Numbered from the stretch's first letter, positions 51,896 to 60,357 are shown. The stretch: 64,000 bases of DNA from Thalassotalea_H sp040779345 (GCA_040779345.1 JBFONU010000008.1:130682-194681); one strand, 5' to 3'. Made by a program: numbers and translations. The notes: generated by a model from the sequence alone, not told the origin.

Positions 51896-52576
51896 GTGCA
51901 AAGAGTTTCAAATAAGTCTAAAGCCATTATCGTGTTTGTCGTAATCATCGCCGCTATTGCTATTTACTTTGCCCAGAAGGAAACCGAACCTGTGCCAATG
52001 ACAGTTCAAGAAAAAAAAGCGCGATTTAAATCTTTAATCATTCCTGCTGTAAATACTGTCTATGCAGAGCTAATGAAGCAATATCATCAAGTCAAAAAAG
52101 AGATTGATTCCGGTGTTGAAAGTGATGAAATTTCACAATTAAAAATTGAATATAAAGCCTCGAACAATAATGAATTACTCATGGCGTTAAAACCTCACCC
52201 CAAAAGTATTGCTATAGCGCAAGCCGCAATGGAAAGTTCTTGGGCAACCTCAAGATTTTTTAGACAATCATATAATATTTTTGGTGTTTGGTCTTTTGAC
52301 GAAGATGAGCCTAGAATTGCGGCATTACAAAAACGCGGTGATAAAACTATATGGGTGAAAAAGTATTCATCCATTGAAGAGGCTGTGTTTGATTATTATC
52401 GAACATTAGCGCGCAGTGACGCTTTTAAAGCGTTTCGAGAAACTAAAATGACCACGAATGACCCTTTTGTATTAGTTACCAAACTAGACCGCTATTCAGA
52501 AAAAGGGCATCTTTATGGTGAGGAGCTCAGTGCTATCATCAAGTTTAATAAATTTGATCAGTACGACGAAAAGTAA
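51896..52576 (+). CDS. Bax-like glucosaminidase-domain protein
   Basis: A 226-residue protein with an N-terminal membrane anchor (AIIVFVVIIAAIAIYFAQ) and a periplasmic GH73/Bax-type domain. The segment IAIAQAAMESSWATSRF carries the conserved Glu, followed by YNIFGVWSF and VFDYYRTLARSDAFKAFR, typical of Bax proteins. It probably hydrolyses or binds peptidoglycan. Start is GTG 51896, with GGA about 9 bases upstream; the first internal ATG would remove the anchor. Confidence 0.82.
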   Translation: MQRVSNKSKAIIVFVVIIAAIAIYFAQKETEPVPMTVQEKKARFKSLIIPAVNTVYAELMKQYHQVKKEIDSGVESDEISQLKIEYKASNNNELLMALKPHPKSIAIAQAAMESSWATSRFFRQSYNIFGVWSFDEDEPRIAALQKRGDKTIWVKKYSSIEEAVFDYYRTLARSDAFKAFRETKMTTNDPFVLVTKLDRYSEKGHLYGEELSAIIKFNKFDQYDEK

Positions 52577-52642
52577 ACTAATTTAATTGCCAGCATTCGT
52601 ATCCTTAGCGCTAACTATAGCGTTTAACTATCTGGCTTATAT

Positions 52643-52673
52643 AAAAAGAGTAGATAATTTTCATTATCTACTC
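52643..52673. terminator. Terminator downstream of ETF-QO (minus) and the Bax-like gene (plus)
   Basis: GAGTAGATAAT (52648-52658), a TTTC loop and ATTATCTACTC (52663-52673) form an 11-base perfect stem. On the minus strand TTTTT follows; on the plus strand only CTTTT. Confidence 0.75.
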
Positions 52674-52713
52674 CTTTTACATTCAACAACCTGAAATCAG
52701 ATCGCTTAACACA

Positions 52714-54369
52714 TTACATGTTAGGGTAGTTTGGCCCCCCTGCTCCTTCAGGAGTTACCCATGTAATATTTTGACTAGGATCTTTAATATCACAAGTTTT
52801 ACAATGAATGCAGTTCTGTGAATTAATGACAAACTTATCACCATCTTCCGATTGCTCTACTTCATAAACACCCGCGGGGCAGTAACGTTGTGCAGGCTCG
52901 GCATACTGAGGCATGTTTACTTTTAACGGGATAGAATCATCTGCTAATTTCAGGTGACAAGGTTGCTCTTCTTCATGATTAGTATTAGAGATAAATACTG
53001 AAGATAACTTGTCAAAACTCAGCTTGTTATCGGGTTTAGGGTATTGAATGACTTCAGACTCAGACGCAAGCTTAAGTTGAGCATGATCGAGAGAGTCATC
53101 TTTAAAATTAAAGGGTAACTTACCTGAGAAAATATTTTGATCAAGTGTGTTATATGCACCGCCTAAAAAAGTACCAAACTTGTGCATAGCTGGTCCGAAA
53201 TTACGTGTACAGTACAGTTCGTCATATAACCAAGAATTTTTATATAACTCGGTAAATGAGGTTAACTCTTTACCACCACTATGTTCAGGCTCAGCAGATA
53301 GCGCTGCAAAAATAGCTTCAGCAGCTAACATACCTGATTTCATTGCCGTATGATTACCTTTAATTTTTGCAAAATTAATGGTGCCTGCATCACAGCCCAC
53401 AATTAGGCCACCTGGCATCGTCATTTTAGGTAAAGAATTAAAACCCCCCTTTGCCATTGCTCTTGCACCATATGAAACTCGTTTACCACCTGATAAATAT
53501 TGGGCAATTTTAGGGTGATGTTTATAACGTTGAAACTCATCAAACGGGCTTAAATGTGGATTGCTATAATTTAAATCAACAATTAGCCCAACAAATACTT
53601 GGTTATTTTCAGCATGATATAAATATCCACCACCTGTTGTGTCTTTATCTAACGGCCAACCTGCGGTATGAACCACTAAACCTTCTTGATGTTTTTCTGG
53701 TGCGATATCCCAAATTTCTTTAAAACCTAAACCATAATGCTGTGGTGATTTATCTGCCGCTAGATTAAATTTTTCAATCAGCTCTTTGCCTAAATGCCCT
53801 CTACAGCCCTCAGCAAATACGGTATATTTTGCACGTAGCTCCATACCCGGCACATACGAGTCTTTCTCATTACCGTTGGCGTCTAAGCCCATATCTCCCG
53901 TTAAAACGCCAGCAACACTGCCATCATCATTATAAATAACTGCTTGCGCTGGAAATCCAGGGAAAATTTCAACACCTAACTGTTCGGCTTGTTCAGCTAA
54001 CCAGCGACACATATTCCCCATACTCGCAATATAATTGCCCTCATTGTGCATCGTTTTAGGCACACTGAAATTAGGTAATTTAATCCCACTTTCGCCACTG
54101 TTTAATAAATAAATGTCATCGCCAGTTACTTTAGTATTAAGCGGTGCCCCTTTTTCTTGCCAATCAGGGAAAAGTTCATTTAGAGCACGCGGTTCAAAAA
54201 CCGCACCAGAGAGAATATGCGCGCCAACCTCTGAGCCTTTTTCAACAACACAAACCATTAATTCTTGTTCTTTTTCTTGTGCTAACTGCATAAGACGACA
54301 TGCTGTCGATAAACCGGAAGGCCCAGCACCAACAATTACAACGTCAAACTCCATTGATTCACGTTCCAT
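52714..54369 (-). CDS. Electron transfer flavoprotein-ubiquinone oxidoreductase
   Basis: Membrane-associated FAD/[4Fe-4S] enzyme passing electrons from reduced ETF to ubiquinone. The FAD motif VVIVGAGPSGLSTACRL is near residue 10; GCDAGTINFAKIKGNHTAMKSG and YTGEL-like substrate segments follow. The C-terminal cluster motif CPAGVYEVE ... NCIHCKTCDIKDP is intact. ATG 54369 gives 551 residues with an excellent GGGGGAG ribosome-binding site; a TTG 21 bases upstream is spurious. Divergent from etfBA, its electron donor. Confidence 0.95.
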   Translation of the reverse strand: MERESMEFDVVIVGAGPSGLSTACRLMQLAQEKEQELMVCVVEKGSEVGAHILSGAVFEPRALNELFPDWQEKGAPLNTKVTGDDIYLLNSGESGIKLPNFSVPKTMHNEGNYIASMGNMCRWLAEQAEQLGVEIFPGFPAQAVIYNDDGSVAGVLTGDMGLDANGNEKDSYVPGMELRAKYTVFAEGCRGHLGKELIEKFNLAADKSPQHYGLGFKEIWDIAPEKHQEGLVVHTAGWPLDKDTTGGGYLYHAENNQVFVGLIVDLNYSNPHLSPFDEFQRYKHHPKIAQYLSGGKRVSYGARAMAKGGFNSLPKMTMPGGLIVGCDAGTINFAKIKGNHTAMKSGMLAAEAIFAALSAEPEHSGGKELTSFTELYKNSWLYDELYCTRNFGPAMHKFGTFLGGAYNTLDQNIFSGKLPFNFKDDSLDHAQLKLASESEVIQYPKPDNKLSFDKLSSVFISNTNHEEEQPCHLKLADDSIPLKVNMPQYAEPAQRYCPAGVYEVEQSEDGDKFVINSQNCIHCKTCDIKDPSQNITWVTPEGAGGPNYPNM

Positions 54370-54405
54370 AACTCCCCCAATTCTTTTCAATTTACGCGTC
54401 TGATT

Positions 54406-54438
54406 AAAACGCTTGTTTGATTTTCAAACGCCTGTTTG
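54406..54438 (-). promoter_or_regulatory. Two PsrA-type operators at the ETF-QO promoter
   Basis: Two dyads 19 bases apart, AAAAC-GCTT-GTTTG (54406-54419) and CAAAC-GCCT-GTTTG (54425-54438). They match the PsrA pattern (C/G)AAAC-N2-4-GTTT(G/C) known from fatty-acid-degradation regulons. On the minus strand CTGACA (54464-54469), 19 bases and TATTAT (54439-54444) form a promoter whose start would fall inside the second dyad, consistent with repression. Confidence 0.72.
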
Positions 54439-54550
54439 ATAATATCTTATTATATAGATATTTTGTCAGTAAATACTATCTTGTAAGTGACATTAATTTA
54501 TATAAATATAATTTAAGATCAATATGAGGCTATGTTTAAAAAATATTACG

Positions 54551-54579
54551 TTGACGTTCACGTCATCAAAACGTAGTCT
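54551..54579 (+). promoter_or_regulatory. Dyad TGACGT-TC-ACGTCA overlapping a possible etfBA promoter
   Basis: A 6-base inverted repeat, 54552-54565, overlaps TTGACG (54551-54556). TAGTCT lies 17 bases further on, giving a weak -10. The ACGT-n2-ACGT core resembles dyads reported for the MerR-type acyl-CoA-catabolism regulator LiuR; this is a recollection of a motif, not a match I could score. Confidence 0.45.
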
Positions 54580-54661
54580 TCGAGCCAATATAATAAGACT
54601 AGTTTTATTTTATTGATTTAAGACTAGACTAAAAACACAACAAGTATAATTAGAGGCAACG

Positions 54662-55414
54662 ATGAAAGTATTAGTCCCCATCAAACGTGTCATCGACTAT
54701 AACGTCAAAGTTCGCGTAAAAGCTGACAACACAAATGTTGATTTAGCCAATGTAAAAATGGCAATTAACCCGTTTTGTGAAATTGCAGTAGAAGAAGCGG
54801 TAAGATTAAAAGAAGCAGGTACTGCAACAGAAGTTATCGCGGTATCAATTGGCGATAAAGCTTGCCAAGAACAATTGCGCACCGCTCTTGCATTAGGCGC
54901 AGATCGTGCAATTCAAATTGAAACAGATCAAAATTTAGACTCATTAAATGTTGCCAAGCTATTACAAAAAATCGTTGAAGAAGAACAGCCTCAATTAGTT
55001 ATTCTTGGTAAACAGTCTATTGATAGCGATAACAACCAGACAGGTCAAATGCTTGCTGCATTAACCGGGTTAGCACAGGGTACGTTTGCATCAGAAGTTA
55101 AAGTAGAAGGTGATAAAGTCAACGTAACTCGTGAAGTAGATGGTGGTTTACAAACTGTTGCACTTAATTTACCAGCAATAGTCACTACTGACCTACGATT
55201 GAACGAGCCTCGTTATGCTTCATTACCTAACATTATGAAAGCTAAGCGCAAGCCTTTGGATGTTAAACAAGCGTCTGATTTTGGTATAGATTTAGCACCG
55301 CGTGCAACCTTAATAAAAGTTACTCCACCTTCTGAACGCCAAGCAGGTATTGTGGTTGAAACAGTTGATGAGTTAGTTGAAAAATTAAAAAATGAAGCGA
55401 AGGTGATCTCATGA
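54662..55414 (+). CDS. etfB: Electron transfer flavoprotein subunit beta
   Basis: Beta subunit of ETF, which collects electrons from acyl-CoA dehydrogenases. The 250 residues begin MKVLVPIKRVIDYNVKVRV and contain NPFCEIAVEEAVRLKEAG, LGKQSIDSDNNQTGQMLA and LPAIVTTDLRLNEPRYASLPNIMKAKRKPL, the ETF-beta signature. AGAGG precedes the ATG. The stop overlaps the etfA start by 4 bases (ATGA). Confidence 0.97.
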   Translation: MKVLVPIKRVIDYNVKVRVKADNTNVDLANVKMAINPFCEIAVEEAVRLKEAGTATEVIAVSIGDKACQEQLRTALALGADRAIQIETDQNLDSLNVAKLLQKIVEEEQPQLVILGKQSIDSDNNQTGQMLAALTGLAQGTFASEVKVEGDKVNVTREVDGGLQTVALNLPAIVTTDLRLNEPRYASLPNIMKAKRKPLDVKQASDFGIDLAPRATLIKVTPPSERQAGIVVETVDELVEKLKNEAKVIS

Positions 55415-56337
55415 GTATTTTAGTATTTGCAGAGCACGATAATAAGGAATTAAAAGCAGATACCCTAAAAACAGTTGCCGCCGCTCAAGCAATTGGTGGA
55501 GACATTGATCTGCTTATTGCGGGGTCAAACTGTGCAGCAGTTGCTGAACAAGCGTCAAAAGTTAATGGGGTTAATAAAGTATTAGTTGCTGATAATGCAG
55601 CATATGAGCATCAACTTGCTGAAAATGTCAGTTTATTAGTCGTTGAATTAGCCAGTGATTACCAACATATTCTGGCAACCGCGTTAACCACAGGCAAAAA
55701 CTTTATGCCTCGTGTGGCCGCTTTACTCGATGTAGCTCAAATTTCTGACATTATTGCTGTTGAATCTGCTGATACATTTGTTCGCCCAATTTATGCAGGT
55801 AATGCTATTGCCACCGTACAAAGCTTAGACAGCAAAAAAGTTATCACGGTGCGTCCAACAGGATTTGATGCTGTTGCTACTGATGGTAATGCTGAAATTG
55901 TGTCATTAGATTTAGCAACTGATGCCGGGACTTCAAGTCATGTCAGTGATGAATTAACTGTCTCTGAACGCCCTGATTTAGGTGCTGCTGGTGTGGTTAT
56001 TTCAGGTGGTAGAGGTATGCAAAATGGTGACAACTTTAAGTTACTAGAAGGTATAGCTGATAAATTAGGTGCTGCTATCGGCGCTTCACGTGCCGCAGTT
56101 GATGCTGGCTTTGTACCAAATGATATGCAAGTTGGTCAAACGGGTAAAATTGTAGCTCCAGACTTATATATTGCCGTTGGTATTTCTGGTGCCATACAAC
56201 ATTTAGCAGGTATGAAAGACTCAAAAGTGATTGTTGCAATAAACAAAGATGCTGAAGCCCCAATTTTTCAAGTGGCAGATTACGGTATTGTTGGCGATTT
56301 ATTTGATGTTTTACCGGAGCTTGAAGCCAAGCTTTAA
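55411..56337 (+). CDS. etfA: Electron transfer flavoprotein subunit alpha
   Basis: Alpha subunit of ETF, binding the redox-active FAD in its C-terminal domain. The 308 residues show PDLGAAGVVISGGRGMQ, ASRAAVDAGFVPNDMQVGQTG and the FAD motif PDLYIAVGISGAIQHLAGMKDSKVIVAINKD. Translation is coupled to etfB. A strong terminator follows, so etfBA is a two-gene operon. Confidence 0.97.
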   Translation: MSILVFAEHDNKELKADTLKTVAAAQAIGGDIDLLIAGSNCAAVAEQASKVNGVNKVLVADNAAYEHQLAENVSLLVVELASDYQHILATALTTGKNFMPRVAALLDVAQISDIIAVESADTFVRPIYAGNAIATVQSLDSKKVITVRPTGFDAVATDGNAEIVSLDLATDAGTSSHVSDELTVSERPDLGAAGVVISGGRGMQNGDNFKLLEGIADKLGAAIGASRAAVDAGFVPNDMQVGQTGKIVAPDLYIAVGISGAIQHLAGMKDSKVIVAINKDAEAPIFQVADYGIVGDLFDVLPELEAKL

Positions 56338-56361
56338 AGACCATCTAACTAGTTAGATAAC

Positions 56362-56398
56362 AAAAATGCCGAACAGTTAGTGCTGTTCGGCATTTTTT
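56362..56398. terminator. Bidirectional terminator after etfA
   Basis: AAAAATGCCGAACAG (56362-56376), a 6-base loop and CTGTTCGGCATTTTTT (56383-56398), 24 bases after the etfA stop. It also faces the convergent Prx-Grx gene. Confidence 0.93.
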
Positions 56399-56438
56399 AT
56401 TCGTTTAGCTAGCAAGAGCAATCACTTCAAACATGTGA

Positions 56439-57170
56439 TTAGTGATTAAAATATTCCGCTAAGGCTTCGCTATCACCAATTAATTTGCCATCGATAAATA
56501 CTTGCGGCACTGTTTCTGCATTTGTTAGTGCTTTGAGTGTTGATAGATTCACATCTTGACCAATTTCTAATGTCTCAAATGCTAACCCTTTTTCTTTTAA
56601 TAAGGCTTTAGATTTTTTACAGTAAGGACAATCAGGTTTGCTAATTACCGTAATGGTCTGATTTTGTACGGCATTTGGATTGATGTAATTAAGCATAGTA
56701 TCTGCATCAGAGACTTCAAAAGGGTCGCCTTCAACTTCTGGCTCAATAAACATTTTGTCTATCACACCATTTTTCACTAGCATTGCGTAACGCCAACTAC
56801 GCTTACCAAAACCAATTTCAGATTTATCGACCAACATCCCCATCGCTTGCGAAAAGTCGCCGTTACCATCAGGAATAAAGCTAATTTTTTCTGCATGTTG
56901 ATTCTCAGCCCAAGCATTCATTACAAAAGTATCATTTACTGATAAACAGATAATTTCATCTACACCATTATTAAAGAATGTCTCTGCTAATTCGTTATAT
57001 CTTGGTAAGTGTGTTGAAGAACAAGTAGGCGTAAATGCCCCCGGTAAAGCAAAAACTATCACTGTTTTATCAGCAAAAATATTTTCAGTTGATCTATGTG
57101 TCCATTGACCATCTTCAATGATTGCAAATGTTGTTTTTGGTACGTTTGAACCTTCGATATTTTTTAACAT
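56439..57170 (-). CDS. Hybrid peroxiredoxin 5 / glutaredoxin (glutathione peroxidase activity)
   Basis: A 243-residue fusion known from Haemophilus and Neisseria that reduces hydroperoxides with glutathione. Residues 1-165 are a Prx5-type domain with peroxidatic Cys in PGAFTPTCSSTHLP and the conserved GFGKRSWRYAMLV. Residues about 170-243 are a glutaredoxin with CPYCKKSK and the cis-Pro TVPQVFIDGKLIGDSEAL. ATG 57170 is the natural start. An OxyR-type operator lies about 90 bases upstream, so peroxide induction is expected. Confidence 0.95.
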   Translation of the reverse strand: MLKNIEGSNVPKTTFAIIEDGQWTHRSTENIFADKTVIVFALPGAFTPTCSSTHLPRYNELAETFFNNGVDEIICLSVNDTFVMNAWAENQHAEKISFIPDGNGDFSQAMGMLVDKSEIGFGKRSWRYAMLVKNGVIDKMFIEPEVEGDPFEVSDADTMLNYINPNAVQNQTITVISKPDCPYCKKSKALLKEKGLAFETLEIGQDVNLSTLKALTNAETVPQVFIDGKLIGDSEALAEYFNH

Positions 57171-57260
57171 AATTTCCCTCTTGTCGAAATTAACTTTATT
57201 GAATAACTGTATTATTAGCCAAATTTATAAATAGATAAAATCGTTTGTTTTTATTAGACT

Positions 57261-57277
57261 GATAGGTAAAACCTATC
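57261..57277 (-). promoter_or_regulatory. OxyR-type operator upstream of the Prx-Grx gene
   Basis: The perfect dyad GATAGGT-AAA-ACCTATC contains ATAG-N7-CTAT, the half-site spacing of OxyR, and agrees with the E. coli core consensus GATAGGTTnAACCTATC at all but one of its specified positions. It ends 91 bases upstream of the Prx-Grx ATG and 137 bases upstream of the divergent yciH gene. Confidence 0.8.
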
Positions 57278-57413
57278 TAAAATATTATTGTTATAGAATG
57301 TATATATTATTTTAGTCGATAAATGATCATCGAAAGATGATTCAGCAGGTAAAAGTATTTTTTAGCTAAGCTTTTTATTATAATCTGGTTAAGTTTGATA
57401 AAAGGTATTTCAT

Positions 57414-57743
57414 ATGACATGGCAAAATCAACTGTCAGATCTTGTTTATTCCACTGATAAAGGCAAAATAACCCATGAACAGAAAGAGGTTGTTACCCCT
57501 TCTGATGGTTTCGCCAAGGTGCGACGAGAAACAAAAGGGAGAAAAGGTAAAGGGGTTATTGTGATCAGTGGTTTAGGCTTAGATGCCAAATCATTAAAGG
57601 AGCTTGCAAGTAAATTGAAAAAGCGTTGCGGTACTGGTGGTAGTGTAGTGGCTGAAACAATTGAAGTGCAAGGAGACAAACGCGACGTTATTAAGAGCCT
57701 GCTAGAAAAAGAAGGGTTCAAAGTAAAGTTTATCGGCGGATAA
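57414..57743 (+). CDS. yciH: SUI1/eIF1-family translation factor YciH
   Basis: A 109-residue homolog of eukaryotic eIF1. In E. coli YciH binds the 30S subunit and favours correct initiation or represses it in stress. The polar N-terminus leads to VRRETKGRKGKGVIVISGL, the KKRCGTGGSV basic loop and VQGDKRDVIKSLLEKEGF-VKFIGG, the full SUI1 domain. It lies 18 bases before a response-regulator gene, probably in one operon. Confidence 0.94.
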   Translation: MTWQNQLSDLVYSTDKGKITHEQKEVVTPSDGFAKVRRETKGRKGKGVIVISGLGLDAKSLKELASKLKKRCGTGGSVVAETIEVQGDKRDVIKSLLEKEGFKVKFIGG

Positions 57744-57761
57744 TTTAAATAGAGAGCAGTA

Positions 57762-58559
57762 ATGACATCAATCCAACCCAGTGATTTATCAATTTTACTT
57801 GTTGAACCATCAGATACCCAAAGTAAAATTATTATCAATCATCTTAAACAGCATGATATTACCGAAATTACCCTCGCAAAAAGTTTTCAACAAGCTAAAG
57901 AAATTATCAGTCGTCATCATTATGATCTGATTGCCAGCTCTATGTATTTTAATGATGGTACCGCTTTAGATTTATTGAAAGAAGTAAAAAACTCTGAAAA
58001 TAATCAAGAATCTGCTTTTATGTTAGTGTCTAGCGAATATAAAAGAGAAAGTCTAGAGGAGTTCAAACAATCTGGGGTTGTTGCTATTTTACCGAAACCT
58101 TTTACCACAGATCATTTACACTCTGCGCTTAATAATACCATCGATTTATTATCTGCTGATGAGATGGATCTTGAATATTTCGATGTTCATGAGATAAGGG
58201 TACTACTGGTTGATGACAGCATGCTTGCTCGTAATCACATCAGAAGAGTATTAAATAATTTAGGTTTATTAAAGGTGACTGAAGCACAAGATGGTAAACA
58301 AGCGATTGAAATTTTAGATGATAATATGTTCGACTTAATTGTCACTGACTTTAATATGCCTGAAGTTGATGGACGCGAGTTAACCAAATATGTTCGTGAG
58401 CAAAGTCAACAATCGCACCTCCCAATACTCATGGTCACGAGTGAAAGTAACGACGCACATTTAGCCAATATCGAACAAGATGGTGTTAATGCTTTATGTG
58501 ATAAACCCTTTGAACCTCAATATGTTAAACAAATACTGTTTAAATTATTAGAGCATTAA
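57762..58559 (+). CDS. Two-receiver response regulator with degenerate first domain
   Basis: A 265-residue protein made only of two CheY-like domains. REC1 (about 9-130) has E15-P16 instead of the acidic pair and S60 where the phosphoacceptor Asp should be, so it cannot be phosphorylated; PKP at the lysine position remains. REC2 (about 145-263) is intact: DD151-152, D196 in VTDFNMPEVDG, T226 and K248. There is no output domain, so it should signal by protein contact. No sensor kinase is adjacent; it follows yciH by 18 bases. Confidence 0.88.
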   Translation: MTSIQPSDLSILLVEPSDTQSKIIINHLKQHDITEITLAKSFQQAKEIISRHHYDLIASSMYFNDGTALDLLKEVKNSENNQESAFMLVSSEYKRESLEEFKQSGVVAILPKPFTTDHLHSALNNTIDLLSADEMDLEYFDVHEIRVLLVDDSMLARNHIRRVLNNLGLLKVTEAQDGKQAIEILDDNMFDLIVTDFNMPEVDGRELTKYVREQSQQSHLPILMVTSESNDAHLANIEQDGVNALCDKPFEPQYVKQILFKLLEH

Positions 58560-58567
58560 ACGAGTAA

Positions 58568-58611
58568 ATGAAATACTCAAGCTAATAGCAATTTTAGCTT
58601 TAGTATTTCAT
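58568..58611. repeat. Long hairpin between the two-receiver regulator and tyrR-like genes
   Basis: ATGAAATACTCAAGCTAA (58568-58585) and TTAGCTTTAGTATTTCAT (58594-58611) pair over 18 bases with one mismatch around an 8-base loop. No T-run follows on either strand, so it may be a Rho-linked or 3'-stabilising structure for the convergent genes. Confidence 0.6.
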
Positions 58612-58634
58612 CGTTATGTAATAGCCAAAATGTC

Positions 58635-60167
58635 TTAGCTATTATTTGAAATATTATAACATCTCAGCTTCATCGCTATTTTATTGTGTGATACTTTTAA
58701 CCGCTCGGCTAACTTACGCGTAGTTGGGTATAAGGGATAGAGTTCCGCTAATAATTGACGTTCGAAATCAGCCTGAGCGCTCGCCCAATCTTCCACGCCT
58801 TCATCAATAATAGCCACTGACGTGCTCTGCTTTTGGTTTTCATATAAAACATTATTAATATGCCACTTTGTAATTTTACCTCCATCATTAAGGGCTGTGA
58901 TCCTAAAAATTACATTTTCTAACTGCCGAATATTACCCGGCCAATCGAATAATTTAAGAGCAGAAATAGCATCGTCAGTAAATTCAGGCATTTTTTGATT
59001 AACTTGCGCAGCCGCATTAATGGCAAAGTGTTTTACCAGCAAACTAATATCATCAACTCTATCTTTTAAAGCGGGTAACTCGAGTCTTAATACATTTAAC
59101 CGATAATAAAGATCTTCTCGAAACTTTTGTTGTTCTATCAATTGCGGGAATATTTGATGACTAGCGCTGATTATTTTAACATTTGCGGTAAATTCTTTAG
59201 TCCCACCCACTTTACGATATTTATAATCTTGTAGAAAACGTAATAATTTGGCCTGTAAATAAACTGACATTTCGGCGATTTCGTCCAGAAAAATTGTCCC
59301 GCCTTCTGCCAATTCAAATAAACCGGGTTTGCCACTTTTACTCGCTCCTGTAAAAGCTCCCCCTTCATAACCAAACAACTCGCTTTCTAATAACTGCTCT
59401 GGCAATGCCGCACAATTGATGGTTAAAAATGGACTGAGTTTTCTCGCACTTAGTTGATGCAACGCCCTAGCGATAAGCTCTTTACCCGTTCCCGTATCGC
59501 CTGAAATAAGTACAGGTAGGTCTAGCTCTGAAAATCGCTTTACTTGCGCAATGACTAAACTAATTTTTTCAGACTGTCCGACAATCGACTCAATTGCATC
59601 ATTAGTAGAAGACTGTATTATCGCTAATTGCCTACCAACTTTATGCATAGACTTTAAGCTGATCACTGCGCCCGATATTTTATTCGAAGAAATAACGGGA
59701 TTAATATCAGCAATAAACGGTTGCTGTAAAAAACTTAGCGATAAACTGACCTCATTCTCACCCATGAGCTGTTTAAGCGGCACATCGATAAATGAAGTAA
59801 TATTTTGATTGGCCAACCTTGCCTGCGCATTAGGTAATAAATTATTGGCTGCTGCATTGCTTGCGATAATGACCCCTTGATTATCAATATCAATAATGGG
59901 ATCGGAGATCCGGCTTAATAAAGTATTAAGATGATTTTCGCGTATTTCCGATGGCATTTGGTCAATCTTTTTACATGAAATTATTCCTGATACTTTTCTC
60001 AGTGAATGCTTGATATCGGCAAGCGAAACAGTCAAGTTGTCAATGTGTACATAGGTAAAGTGTGTTTCAACTTCTATCGTCTTTAAGTTCCATGCTTTTA
60101 ACGAAAATATCGATAATATTTCCTGACTAATACCAATTCTGTCTGATGATTCAATTTTTATTCGCAT
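58635..60167 (-). CDS. tyrR: TyrR/PhhR-family enhancer-binding regulator retaining GAFTGA
   Basis: A 510-residue regulator: ACT domain (1-70), PAS domain (about 78-180), AAA+ sigma-54 interaction domain (about 193-430) and a C-terminal TyrR-type helix-turn-helix (TTRKLAERLKVSHNKIAMKL). Walker A GDTGTGKE is at 223-230, GAFTGA at 270-275 and Walker B GTIFLDEIAEM at 290-300. GAFTGA contacts sigma-54 and is missing in E. coli TyrR, so this protein probably activates a sigma-54 promoter. There is no Shine-Dalgarno before ATG 60167; a TyrR-type box lies only 3 bases upstream, suggesting autorepression. Divergent from megL. The ligand sensed by ACT may be an amino acid, but it cannot be named. Confidence 0.88.
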   Translation of the reverse strand: MRIKIESSDRIGISQEILSIFSLKAWNLKTIEVETHFTYVHIDNLTVSLADIKHSLRKVSGIISCKKIDQMPSEIRENHLNTLLSRISDPIIDIDNQGVIIASNAAANNLLPNAQARLANQNITSFIDVPLKQLMGENEVSLSLSFLQQPFIADINPVISSNKISGAVISLKSMHKVGRQLAIIQSSTNDAIESIVGQSEKISLVIAQVKRFSELDLPVLISGDTGTGKELIARALHQLSARKLSPFLTINCAALPEQLLESELFGYEGGAFTGASKSGKPGLFELAEGGTIFLDEIAEMSVYLQAKLLRFLQDYKYRKVGGTKEFTANVKIISASHQIFPQLIEQQKFREDLYYRLNVLRLELPALKDRVDDISLLVKHFAINAAAQVNQKMPEFTDDAISALKLFDWPGNIRQLENVIFRITALNDGGKITKWHINNVLYENQKQSTSVAIIDEGVEDWASAQADFERQLLAELYPLYPTTRKLAERLKVSHNKIAMKLRCYNISNNS

Positions 60168-60170
60168 AGT

Positions 60171-60207
60171 TGTAATTCAATCATTACAAAGTAATAATAT
60201 TATTACA
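60171..60207. promoter_or_regulatory. Two adjacent TyrR-type boxes at the tyrR-like gene start
   Basis: Box A is TGTAAT-TCAATC-ATTACA (60171-60188) and box B is AGTAAT-AATATT-ATTACA (60190-60207). Both have the TyrR half-site spacing (TGTAAA-N6-TTTACA), with box B one base off symmetry. They are 19 bases apart and cover the ribosome-binding region of the regulator gene. Confidence 0.72.
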
Positions 60208-60276
60208 ACCCATTACCTGCTATTAATCAATAAATTAGTCGCTTTAAAGATAAGTTATCATAAAAAATAAAACGCT

Positions 60277-60294
60277 TGTAATATTTATATTACA
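60277..60294. promoter_or_regulatory. Third TyrR-type box, upstream of megL
   Basis: TGTAAT-ATTTAT-ATTACA is a perfect dyad within the 20-base palindrome TTGTAATATTTATATTACAA. Its centre is about 100 bases upstream of the expected megL transcription start, a usual enhancer position for a sigma-54 activator. Confidence 0.72.
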
Positions 60295-60357
60295 AAAAAC
60301 AGCCAAGGCTTAACACAAAAAAGGCTAACAAACTGATATTGTTATGAAAAATAATAC

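Noticed and set aside
54370..54390. Upstream TTG start for ETF-QO
   Set aside because: It would read through the GGGGGAG ribosome-binding site that is ideally placed for ATG 54369.
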